From: Sycobia sp. Sy_11
Taxonomy: Eukaryota > Arthropoda > Insecta > Hymenoptera > Epichrysomallidae
Length of the DNA: 64,000 nucleotides
Direction: 5' to 3'
NCBI GenBank assembly: GCA_018907035.1
Contig: JACCIC010000362.1
Location: forward strand, 82,001 to 146,000
Shown: positions 33,725 through 44,201 of the stretch, piece after piece
Layout of the letters: every line of letters starts with the position of its first letter
Numbering within the stretch: position 1 is the stretch's first letter
The notes under the pieces: generated by a model
Told to the model about the DNA's origin: nothing
The model's input: the letters and a program-made list of their open reading frames with translations, nothing else
The model's database searches: none
Position numbers and translations under genes: made by a program

Positions 33725-35757
33725 ATGGATCCTAAACTGACCACCGAAGTAAAGACCTCCAACTCCAGATTAATGGAAGAAACAGAACGACTCACCAGCC
33801 TCTTTGAGGAAATGTCGTATAGGCAACTAGCACAGGAAGCCAATCGACTAAACATACGAGGCGATAGTGATCCGGCAACGCTCAGGAACCGATTAATTCG
33901 TTTCGAGCTGCGGCGCCTGTTTGATCCCGAAACAACACCATGGCAGGCAGACGTAGACGAGCTGCGACTGCCAGAAGGACATTCAGAGCTAAGCGAAATC
34001 TCAGAAATGCTAAGTTCGACTGCGCTAGAAAATAACAAAAGAAAAGCAATATCAACGGTCGTACATCGGAATACTGAGACACCTGAACAAGGTCATACTG
34101 CCGCAGCGAGACCAACCGCAACACCCAACTGGCAGCATCCCGTTATGTACATGCCAGGTGCTGCACTGCCAGTCAACGGCAACCTGCTAAACACCACCGG
34201 GCGGTCTCTAGAGAACACATACCTCAAGGCGACCCGGACAGGTACTCCGCCAATGGCGAGTACAGTTCTCAGGAGGTCCTAAAGAGAACGTTGAGGAATT
34301 CATAGATCGACTGGAGGAGACGATGGGTAGTCTTGACATCCCAGCGTCAGAGATATTAAAATTGATACCGGGCATCCTGAGCGGTACAGCGCGGATATGG
34401 GCGCGGCCAATTCATAAAACCTGGAGATCGCTCAATGATTTCAAGTCGGCATTACGTCGCCAATTCAGGCCGATTGATTACATCCTACGGTTAGAAGAGG
34501 AGCTGAGAGACCGAACACAAGGCTCAAAAGAGCCAATCAGCTCATATTTACAAGGAATGCGAGTGCTGCTTGACAAGATATCACCAGCGCTAACCCTCGA
34601 GTCCCAACTGGACAGAATATACAGAAACCTAAACCTCGACTACTTAAATAAAATCGACCGAGAAGATTTTAAATCAATCAACGACCTACAGCTGCTAGGA
34701 CAGTGCCTTGAACTAAAGAAGGAATTAACTCGACGGTACAAAGAACCACCTGCAGCAGAAGACTGTATGGCAAGTACGGCAGCATGCACACCATCAGAGA
34801 GATGTAGCTGACGTTTTCGAGGTTAGCCGCACTAGCCAGCGAAAAAGTACTAGATACGCAGAAGCACGTGACGCTGGTCGAACCGTTAGCGTCAATACTG
34901 ACTAATTCAGATAAAAAACCACGGCACTACAGCCCAGTAGCTCGTAGCACACGTACACCATCACCAGAGTCACAAGGGTGAAACGCGATTCGACAACGGA
35001 CCTCACCAGCAAGACAACTATCATCACCCTAGCGTAACCGTACACCCCCACCATCCACCAGATACAGATCCCATTCACCATACCGAAATAGCTACAGCGC
35101 CAAACGCCCCTACCGAAGCCCCTCACGTAATCACAGCTCCGATCGACATAACTATGACAGGAGCCGAGGAGGTCGGTCACAAACACCAGAATACCGGCGC
35201 GAATGACCAAGCCGTGAAGATTACAAAGAATGACCCTCGTATCACCCAGATCGGCGATCACCGAACTGACAAAAATACATAAACGCGAGCGTGGCGTATT
35301 CCAGAGACCGACAATCCCCTGATCGTGACTCGCGTACATCGTACAGCAGAGATAGAAGTGATAGCATGTCAAGTAGACGTGAGGACAATAGGCCCTGCTG
35401 GACATGTAAGAAAACGGGACATTGGGCAGATAGATGCCTAATCTAATGCTAAAGCGCAGCAGACGCTTCTGCTACCAGTGCGGCAGAGATGCATACGACG
35501 TGCTGTCGTGCACATATTGCCCAAGACGTTATACGCCTGACGTATCGTCTTGGAAGGGGGAAGTTCCTGCGGACACTGAGGCAAAGACGACACGACAGGC
35601 GTCTGAAAAGACAGATACGGGAGTTACGGCGCAGCAGAGAAGCGCGCAGCCAGCGGACCCAAATATGATGGCACAAGTCATGCAACAGGTCACTGGCATC
35701 TTCGGTAATGGCCAGCAGCCAATAATGATAGAGCTGCCATTCTACATGAACAAATAG
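33725..35757 (+). pseudogene. Gag of element AB (frameshifted)
   Basis: ATG 33725 has a good Kozak context (AAAACCATGG). Residues ~20-65 form a SAP-like helical motif (SLFEEMSYRQLAQEANRLNI...LRNRLIRFELRRLF). After a frameshift near 34230 the capsid-like part follows (QFSGGPKENVEEFIDRLEE, IPGILSGTARIWARP, SYLQGMRVLLDKIS), open to a TAG at 34809. A degraded Ser/Arg-rich stretch lies around 35060-35390. Then come a perfect zinc knuckle CWTCKKTGHWADRC (35398-35437) and, in another frame (35434-35757), a second knuckle-like CYQCGRDAYDVLSC with Tyr for His. It packages element RNA in intact relatives. No pol follows. Confidence 0.8.
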
Positions 35758-36722
35758 ATTAGTGTAGCGAATCACCACAAATGGCCCCGAAGAGGCGGTT
35801 TAACCGAAAAACTTTCCCCTTACCGAAATCCCCTTGATCTACCCCTTCCTCGAAAATGAAAACACGTCCCGATTATCCCCATGGGAAGCAGATAGAGTGA
35901 TGAACAATGCCACTCAGCGGGAACGTTGTAATCGCGACGTACATAGAATCAAGCCACGTGATTCACGGGAAAGAGAAGCAAACGATGTTTCAAACACGCG
36001 AATACCTTTTTTTTCTTTTCATCACACCCAATCATTCGACGACTATGTCGTGACAATAACTAATCAATATATCGAATCAAAAAGGGCACAGCGTCGGCGG
36101 GCGCGGACATTAACGGCAGAGTACCGATTGAAGTGAGCATGCTATGGATCCTGAAAAAGGTCGATTACTTGCCCGCTTCTCCAACGCTGCATTCACGTAA
36201 AAAGAAACACTCAACCACTACAGATCCCACTGTTTCAGCAATACCTACTGAAGACCACCGAAAAAACCAAGAAGCCGCGGCTCATCATGACGAAACACCG
36301 ATCAGCGACATAACCCATCTACGATTTTCCTTCCCTATTTTTTGTATTTCTTATATTATATTATATCTAGTATTAATAATATATATTTATAATCTACTAT
36401 ATCATATTATATTCTATTATATTATTTTATTATATTATTATCATATCTTAGGATTATATCGAGCCACCGCAAACCGCTACGACTCCTGTGAGCATCAGCG
36501 TGTGTATCGTGTAAGTTAAGAAAAAAAAATCGTTTTATCCATTAGTATGATAGTATCGAAAGTGCCTCACTTCCACGAGCGACCGAGTCCCTATGTAATA
36601 TGTCATAAAGATGTATCACTTTCTTTTCTTCGCTATCGTGTGTCGTCCGTCTCCCTTCAACGTTACCAGACCTAGTTTGTATTTGTCTCCGCGCGCCCAC
36701 GTCGGTTTTGGGAGGGGGAATT
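35758..36722 (+). other. Non-coding tail and polypurine tract of AB
   Basis: Follows gag directly where pol would be expected. Collinear with 25739-26605 in the other copy. It contains an AT-rich (TATTA)n-like patch at 36350-36440. GGAGGGGGAA at 36711-36720 just before LTR B is the plus-strand primer. Confidence 0.7.
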
Positions 36723-37832
36723 TGTAACCGTCTCGATCGACGGTCCCAGCTTTTCAAAACCGCGTGCGCGCGTCAGCACGAATAGTGCAGTCGCGCTGCC
36801 AAAAGGGCGCGCGCGAAGCGCCTAGCAACGCGACGCGCGAAGGAGAGAGAAGCGAAGCCTTCTTCTCTGTCGAAACACGATGAAAGACTGACGCATTTGT
36901 CACCCCGTTCGTACGTCGCCTCAAGCTCCGTTGTAATCTTCGAGGATAGTCAGCCCCGCACTGTGAGTGGCTCGTGTGTGTGCTTTAACGCATCAACTAG
37001 AGGACGACTTGAAAAAGACAGAGAGGACCTCGCGAACACTGTGTTCCAAGCTCCGGCGATTCTCGCCGCAGCAAGTGTTCGCATCAGGAGAGCGAGTAGC
37101 TCCCTGACCGCCATTACACCACCAATGGCCGCCTGCACGACCGGAGTCGTGTGCGATCTGCCGCCAGAGAGCCCCTGCTCTCCTCCACCTCCACCACCAA
37201 CTAGCCGACGACCCTGCAGCAGCAGCAGCATCTCCAACGGCCTGCCCGACGGGAGCCGAGCATCGCGAGAGAGCGGGCCCCGCACCGCCGCCGCGACTGC
37301 CTGCCTGACCGATGTAAAGCGGGAGAGAGATAGAGAGAGCGACGGCCACCACGTCCAGCAGCCCGTTCCGGAGGAAGATCAAGATCGCCCCGCAGTACCC
37401 GACGAAGGCAAGTACTTGACCGCTTCTGTGCTAAGATATAGGTTTGTCGTGTCCGCCGTCTCCCCGCCCGCGCCGTGTTTAACTTAGCGTTCTAATGTGT
37501 GTTCGTTCATATATGTCCCTATCGCGTGTCCCCGTCTCTCCGTGTATCGTGCTAGCATTTAATCGTAACAGTCTGAAGTGTCGCGGAATTTACGCCGCTA
37601 ATTACGTGTGAGAGTGTGTGTGTGTGAGACGAGTGCGTGTGCGTGCGAAGTATTAGTGTCACGCGTTTGTGAGAATGTGTGTGTGTACATAAATAAATAA
37701 ATAACGCGTGGTGATCCTCATAGATTGTTTTTCGTGTTTTGCTATCCCCTACCATTCCGCTACAGGTAGACGCGGAGTATCTGCACGTATCTGCACCGCC
37801 TCGAGGTAAGTGAACGGCGGGAAAACGCCGTT

Positions 37833-37835
<3 letters not shown>
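36723..37835 (+). repeat. LTR B (3' LTR of element AB)
   Basis: 1113 bp, TGTAACCG...CGTTACA, same terminal hairpins and same GAGGTAAGTG donor-like site as LTR A. Its right end abuts (AT)n. Confidence 0.9.

Positions 37836-37880
<45 letters not shown>
37836..37880. repeat. (AT)n microsatellite at LTR B edge
   Basis: About 22 units beginning at the last base of the LTR; probable insertion target. Confidence 0.9.
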
Positions 37881-37884
<4 letters not shown>

Positions 37885-37939
37885 GTTTCGAAGTGTTGCT
37901 AATCGATCCCTATTTTGCCATCATTTCCTTTGTTCGAAC

Positions 37940-38091
37940 TAAAAAAAACATAGTCTCTTGTCACAATGTTGAAGGTAATATAATGTATAAAAACAAAAAT
38001 ATAATTTGTCGTCACAAACTATATTCAGTATGATTTGGCATACCGAACCATTTTATCAGAGAAGGAGAAAGAAAGACAGAGAGACAGAGAA

Positions 38092-38163
<72 letters not shown>

Positions 38164-38590
38164 CCCACGTAAGAGAAAATAAAATTTACAAAAATCAAAA
38201 GATACCCATAAGGTGTGAGAATAGTGTCACATTAACCTGAAGAATAAAAAAGGTAATACCGACTAACGCCACACCTTCTTTAGGATACGAATGCTAGCTA
38301 GCCTGGCCTCAGGACTTTAAGCGGACTACTTTAGTTGATATCCAAGTTTCAAGACGCCACCTAGTGGCCGCTGGTGAAACTGATTGTTAAAACCATTAAC
38401 TTAATTTAATGATGAAAGTAAAATGATTTTCAATAAAAAACATAGCCTATGTCCTTCCCAAGATAATATAAAATCTATATGTCCAATTTCAGAACAATCA
38501 GTTCAGTAGTTTTCTCGGTTATCATATACAAACAAAAACATGCTTTGTCTTTATAAATTAGTATGATATGATATGATATGATATGATATG
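37940..38590 (-). repeat. Dispersed non-coding repeat, copy 2, with (GA)n
   Basis: Inverted relative to copy 1 at 10830-11480 and similar throughout. A GA run of about 60 bp (38097-38158) has expanded where copy 1 has a short CT patch. The right end carries (ATATG)n after CTTTGTCTTTATAAATTAG. Confidence 0.75.
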
Positions 38591-38899
38591 ATATAATTAT
38601 TTTCATTATAATTTATTCATGATATCATTATAATCTTCGAAAAATAATTAAGATACGATTGATTTATGAATATGGTTTTCCATTTTTTCAAACATCTATG
38701 AATAAGGCATCTTATTTTCAATTGCACTCTCGTAAAAACTAATACTAAAACATGTTAAAGTTCTGATATTCAAATGGCTCATCGACAAAAGTTTTACCAT
38801 CAACGAGGATTATAATTTTGACAAAGAATTTCTTATGCATTCAATAACGGCATCACGTAAGCCACCTTATTAATGAAACTCTTCCTCATAAGATTATTT

Positions 38900-40055
38900 G
38901 TTTGACTTATTTTGCATGGTTAAGTTGTGGCATTTCATTGAACGAATCATATTTCTGATATGCACTCCAGCAGCATTGGAGCGATAAAGAAAGCGGGAAA
39001 TTTTTCATAACTTCTTCATTGATATTTTTACAGCAAATTTGTATCGCCCTGAGAGTAGTCACCTTTGAGCAAAACGCAATTGTGCAAAGGTTGCTTCTAT
39101 TGTTTGAAACATTTCTTAAATTCATTGATGACAATGTTCTTCAGCACTTCCTCTATTTTTTATTTACCTCTTCCACAGTGATAAAAGGATTTCCTCTCAC
39201 GTACTTTTTAAGTTTTATGCACACAAAGAAATCACAGGGGGCCAGATCCACCGGAAGTACGGGGTAAACGACTGGTTTCATCTTTTTAGTGAACAACTAC
39301 TTTACGGCGGGAGCGATGTGGGCCAATGCGTTGTGATGATGGAAGAATCATTTATGTGGTAGCCAAAGATCTGGTCTTTCCCTTCGGTTATTTTCATTTA
39401 ATCTTTTCAAAACTTTTCAGTAAATGTTGTGATTCGCAGTTTGACCCGGGAGAATTAACTCCGAATGCACAACACTTCTGAATCCGAAGAAACACATGAT
39501 CATTATCTTGATGTATAACTTCGCTGGACGGCTATTGTGCAACGTAGACAGCCAGATGATTTTCACTGGCTTGATTACTGCTTCGTTCTGGGGTCATATT
39601 GATAAGACCATTATTCAGTACCAGTATTAACCTTGAAAAAAATGGGTCTTCTTCGAGCCGAATTAGAAGCTCCAAACATGCGCGAACTCGCCGCTCCCAT
39701 TGCTCGTTTGTGAGAAATCGAAGGATACATTTGGCTGCAACTCTTTCCATGTGTAAAATTTCAGATAATATCGTCTGAACTGAACATAATATTTCACTCA
39801 TCTTACTGAGTTGATGAATGGTTCACCGATGATTTTCACATATGAGAGCATTGTTTTTGTCAACGTTTTCGTCACTTCTAGACGTTGTAGAGCTTTCTGA
39901 ACAGGGTGCGTCTTCAACTGACATTTCTTAATTTTTAAAACGTTACAACTACTCATGCAATCTAATTTTACTGAGGGTACCATCTCAATAAGCAGACTTA
40001 GCATTACAATAGCTTTCGCGATAGATTTCTCCCACAGAATACAAATTTTCACAGC
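38900..40055 (-). pseudogene. Mariner transposase remnant (nearly full length)
   Basis: Minus strand, several frames. An N-terminal HTH part lies at 39798-40052. The second HTH and linker follow (EILHMERVAAKCILRFLTN, at 39532-39801). The catalytic core is degraded: SEXILPGQTANHNIY, RRERPDLW, FHHHNALAHIA (Asp changed to His/Asn context), VDLAPCDFFVCIKLK. The C-terminus (INEFKKCF) lies near 39100. The AAKC/FVP-type linker and APCDFF motif place it with the 44200 and 52150 copies. Inactive. Confidence 0.75.
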
Positions 40056-40732
40056 CGCACATTACTCTCGATCATCGGCCATCACATTTTCGCCAAAATG
40101 GAAAAAGATATTTCACTACAAATATTTCTACGGATGTAGCAAAACACTGACAACAACAGAACTTTACAACGAATTCAGAAAACGTTTTTCTAATGCATAC
40201 TTGGTTTAACAATGACATTCCTCACCTTCTCTCGCCACCATAGCTTGATTCCCGTTACTTTTGGATCCCCGTACGTATATCCAATGCACGAAAAAACTGG
40301 TACATATATCCATTCATATGATAGATATATAGAATTCTTATTGTATGTGAGCTGAAATTTCCAGTTTGGCTATTAGATATCGCTAACAAAATATAATTTC
40401 TATGATTTATTATATAAGTCAATTTTTTCTATTTACATTAACCTTCAAAATTACACAAGTCATATTTCACCAAAGTAATAACGTAATAGATGTTTATTTT
40501 AGCGAATATGTCGGTTTTCGTAGAAGCAAATCGTATTTGTAGCATTTGTTGTATTTCTTATCTCATCAAAATAAAAAAGCACTTGTAATACATTGGTCAT
40601 TCGTAGAAACTTATAGTAAACGTATTCCAGTGATTACATTATATGAGGTATAGTATCGTTCATTAGAAAATGGAAATTCCCATTTCACAGGCAATTAACA
40701 TCCTAGTACAACAAAAATAAATTGAAGATGGG

Positions 40733-41093
40733 GAATTGCAGACGTGGTAAAAACACAATCTAATTACAACAATAATTGGCATAAACACTTAATCTGAGCC
40801 GCGAAGTAATTTTCCAATCTTTAAAAGCTATGGGAAAGATACAGAAGTATAGAAAATAGGTATCCCGGCAAGTAACAGATGGAAAATCGAAAAACTGTTT
40901 CTGAAATGCTGATTCACTGTTTCCAACAAAATCTTTTTTGTATCGAATTGCCAAGAGGGATGAAAAAGACTTCCTTTGAGAACTCAAAACGAAGATTTTC
41001 ATGGCTCTTAAATAATTAAGCGAGCTCATCGACTGCAAGGACAAAAAGTTTAGTGGTATCAACGTAGTATGTTGTACTATTGCGACGGCCAAA
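40733..41093 (+). pseudogene. Mariner, left part (split by an insertion)
   Basis: EDGELQ, then VIFQSLKAMGKIQKYRK (second helix-turn-helix), FLYRIAKRDEKDFL (first Asp region) and, shifted, ENSKRRFSWLL and MLYYCDGQK, the position of MLCIWWDQK in intact copies. The relic stops here and resumes at about 42641 with HYELLK. Confidence 0.6.
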
Positions 41094-42640
41094 AACATGG
41101 CCGCGCAAATTCATTTCGAACAGAGAATTTATTACACGCATTAAAATTTAAATGCTTAAGATGGTGTTACATCTAATTTAGTGGATGTATTTTACATACA
41201 TACATGGACTTAGATGTATAAACGCCACAAGAAATAATATCGAATATCATTAGAAATAATATATTAAATATATTATTTCTACAATTATAAAGTTAAAACT
41301 CGCGTATACACCGAATAAACACCGAAAACCGGGCAAAGGTCGCGACGACTACTGGAGAACGTAGTCGTCGCAACTGCCGAAACTCGAACAAATAGAGAGA
41401 GAACGCGATATCTAGTCTCTCTCTCTACCACTAAGTTAAGTACAGAGTATGCCGTAGAGGGGATACACTGCGCGCGGCAAGAGAGAGCGCGTTCAATGTA
41501 TTAGACCGGCGGCCGCTATCCCCTCTAATACGTGCCGCACGCACACTACTGCACGCTCTCACTAAACAGCCTGAGCCGCAACGAATGTGGCGAACGCGCG
41601 AATTCCAGTATATACAACGGGTGTCCGAAAACGAATGCACCCGCTCTATTTAATTAAATTCATTAATACAAACGACTTAATGTACGCATGATATATAAAT
41701 ATATGTATATAAATGTTAAACTTGTATACATGTATATTATTACTGTGCACAGCACACCGGCTGCAAATAATAACAAAATATAAAGCAATAATTATTATAA
41801 TTATTATCGATTATTATTATTATTGTAATTATTATTATTGTTAATATAATTATTATAATTCGGCGCCTCGTCCGAAATTAAACGAGTGGCCACGAAATTA
41901 TCCGATTATTTTATTATAAAAGGGCCTGCAAAAGGCAAAATCGACAGTTCGCCCGGTGAACCAACTGCCCCGAAGTTGTTTCACACGAACTCCTCCCGGA
42001 GCTAGAACCTTTCCAGAGCTCGAATTAATCTTGACTTTTAAAAATCCTCTCCGAAATTATTAACTTGATCTCTGTTGCGAGGCGCTTCTCAAAAGACAGA
42101 CGGTTAATAATTTTACCTTTCCTAAGTAAACGTGATCCTGGTTGCGAGGCGCTCCTCAAAAGACCAGCAGTTTACTTATCCCGACTAGAAACTCTCCCGT
42201 TAGCTCTTGATACTGGTTGCGAGGCGCTCCTCAAAAGACCAGCGGAGTTAAGTTCTCCTTATTTTTTATACCATTTAAAATCAACCTGTCTCGTTTCATT
42301 AGGAAAATAACATCGGTTATTCATGCAGTAATTAGCGCCGAATATTAGAGACATTGCGGAAAATAGCGCAAAATTAGTTAAAATAAATATATAGATCTAG
42401 CTATAGATTACCGTTATTAATTATTTTTGTGTTTATATTTATTTGTTACAGAATCCTGTAGATAGAGGAACTGGCTTATTTTCACAAATAAATTAATATT
42501 TTTGTTATAAAAAATTATACTGTGTTCTTGTAAAATTATTTTCCTGAAATCGCCGTCCGATCCCGAAAAACTTCCTCCCCACTCAAACTACCCTGGGAAG
42601 ATACCGCGTAGGCTATCCCGAGGGGGTCAGGAACGTTACA
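41094..42640 (+). mobile_element. Hairpin-rich insertion inside a mariner
   Basis: About 1.55 kb separates two adjacent halves of one mariner transposase. It ends GTTACA, like the LTRs here, has AATAAATTAAT near 42487 (poly(A)-like) and a GC-richer left part. No open frame is convincing. Perfect stems: GCGACGACTAC/GTAGTCGTCGC (41342/41361), TAGAGGGGATA/TATCCCCTCTA (41455/41517), CTCGT/ACGAG (41867/41882), GTTCG/CGAAC enclosing GTGAACCAACT/AGTTGTTTCAC with one mismatch (41947-41990), and array 2. Solo LTR is the favoured reading; the left end is not defined by TGTAAC. Confidence 0.5.
42054..42251 (+). other. Hairpin array 2: conserved 20-nt loop, variable stems
   Basis: Three units. The loop TGCGAGGCGCTYCTCAAAAG (42076, 42143, 42218) is closed by TCTGT/ACAGA, CTGGT/ACCAG and CTGGT/ACCAG. 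Outer stems are all different: AAATTATTAAC/GTTAATAATTT (42054/42103), TAAGTAAAC/GTTTACTTA (42123/42170), TTAGCTC/GAGTTAA with one G.U (42200/42245). A (T/G)TGAT(C/A) linker and a C(G/A) spacer are also conserved. Confidence 0.85.
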
Positions 42641-43085
42641 CTATGAATTATTAAAACTTGCTGAAACGGTAAATAAGGATTGCTAGCAATAATAAATTAA
42701 TAATTTGAATCATACGTTGATTGAAGAATGGCAGCAATAGCTCGAAGACATGGTAAAGTTGTACTGTAGCATGACAACGTATCGTCCGATACCTGTAAAC
42801 CGAAAAAGAATACATTGAAAGCAGTTAATTAGGAAGTGTCATTACAGTTGCCCTAATCTCCAGACCTTGACCTGTCCGAATATTACTTCTTCGCATCGAT
42901 GGGACAATCACTTGTAGAGCACTGTTTCGCACATTTTGAAGAAGTCGAAAAATAGAATGTTTTGCCTCGACAGAGAAATGTTTTTATGAAATGTTATCTA
43001 GAAATATGAGCGAAATGTGTAAAATCCAATAGTTAATACTTTTAGGAAAAAACTACGAGAGTCAACTAGAAACTAACTACTTTGC
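42641..43085 (+). pseudogene. Mariner, right part (split by an insertion)
   Basis: Starts with CACTATGAATTATTAAAAC (HYELLK) and continues through LEDMVKLYCSMTTYRP (in place of HGKVVLLHDN) and, shifted, a PNLQTLTCPNIT / SPDL region and a WDNHL stretch. Heavily decayed. Together with 40733-41093 it forms one mariner interrupted by the hairpin-rich insertion. Confidence 0.6.
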
Positions 43086-44150
43086 TTCTTAAAAGAACAG
43101 CAAATTTCAACTTATAAATCTGGTACATACTTATGATATGAAACTATATGCATAAGAATTGACTTGAATTCAGAGGTAAACTTTTTGAGTAAATATTCGA
43201 ATAAAAATAGTAAGTTGTTATTGAAATTTTTAAATAGATGATCGAATAAGAAGTAATTGTTGATTCTGATTGATGTTTTTATAAAAGTATGGATAGAGAA
43301 GAAAGATAGAGAAACTCCTATAAGCTACTTATTTAACTTGTTTCAGCGATGCATGATTTATTAAAATATGAAAAGACAAACATTGTTAGTAACGCCTTTG
43401 ACAGTCAGTGAATACACAAAGTGTTCAGAAAGAAACAAAATACAAATATTTTTCAGTTTAGAATATTTTTATAAATATTGAAAGTCACTTTTATACTATA
43501 ATTCAACGAGGAGCTAACAGTAATCTTTGATTTGAGCTTCAGCTTGATTTTTTTACATCATTTTAAAGTCATTTCCTTAAATGGGAACCCCTATTTGGAG
43601 AACAGAAATCAAAAGATCAAGAAATTTTCGTCCAAACATGTGCTCAAGTTATAAATCAAGGATAATCTTGACGTTCATTTGAAGGTCAGTGAAACTTAAC
43701 ACTGGTCTGAAGTTCTGTCAAAAATTTATCATTTTGAAGAAGATTGTTTTTTTAGTAACTTGACAGGATGAATCCAATGGTAACCTTGACATTATGTTTA
43801 AGGGTTATGCCAAGGTGATATTTGTTTGCATTCAGCGTTAATCAGGAACAACGGCGTGGACGTAGTAAAAATTATTCAGTTCGGGGTGCGTCTTCATGTG
43901 ATTCACCTCGCCTCTTATATTTAATTTTTTTAAACTATAACATTTTATTTTAAGTGCTCGAATTGTTCTTTATTCATTTTTTGAAAGTAATCTAATTGAT
44001 GGTAAAAAGTATTCATAACATCATGGATCATTTGAATTGATTTGTAGTGAATATTCTATTAAATCAGTAGTATATTTATTGAAACGGATGTTTTGATTAT
44101 AACATGATCTTCAAAGTTACAGAATGAAAGAATGGTTTAATTCTGAGAGT
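43086..44150. other. No gene seen
   Basis: AT-rich spacer. Nothing recognisable besides the (AT)n that follows. Confidence 0.4.
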
Positions 44151-44151
44151 A

Positions 44152-44153
<2 letters not shown>

Positions 44154-44199
<46 letters not shown>
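44154..44199. repeat. (AT)n microsatellite at mariner edge
   Basis: About 22 units, directly left of the next mariner. Confidence 0.9.

Positions 44200-44201
<2 letters not shown>

Larger units (their letters stand above)
26606..37835 (+). mobile_element. LTR retrotransposon 'AB', gag-only, 11.2 kb
   Basis: Two LTRs (1155 and 1113 bp, ~95% alike where compared by eye) enclose a PBS, a ~6-kb AT-rich leader, a broken gag (33725-35757), a ~960-bp non-coding tail and a purine tract. No protease, reverse transcriptase, RNase H or integrase motif is seen in either strand, so mobilisation would need another element's pol. The leader hosts a candidate solo LTR (30289-31476). The right flank is (AT)n; the left flank is another copy's 3' end, so the target duplication cannot be checked. 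Confidence 0.75.

Noticed and set aside
41094..42640. Hammerhead or other self-cleaving ribozyme
   Set aside because: No CTGATGA...GAAA core or other ribozyme consensus was found in the stems and loops.
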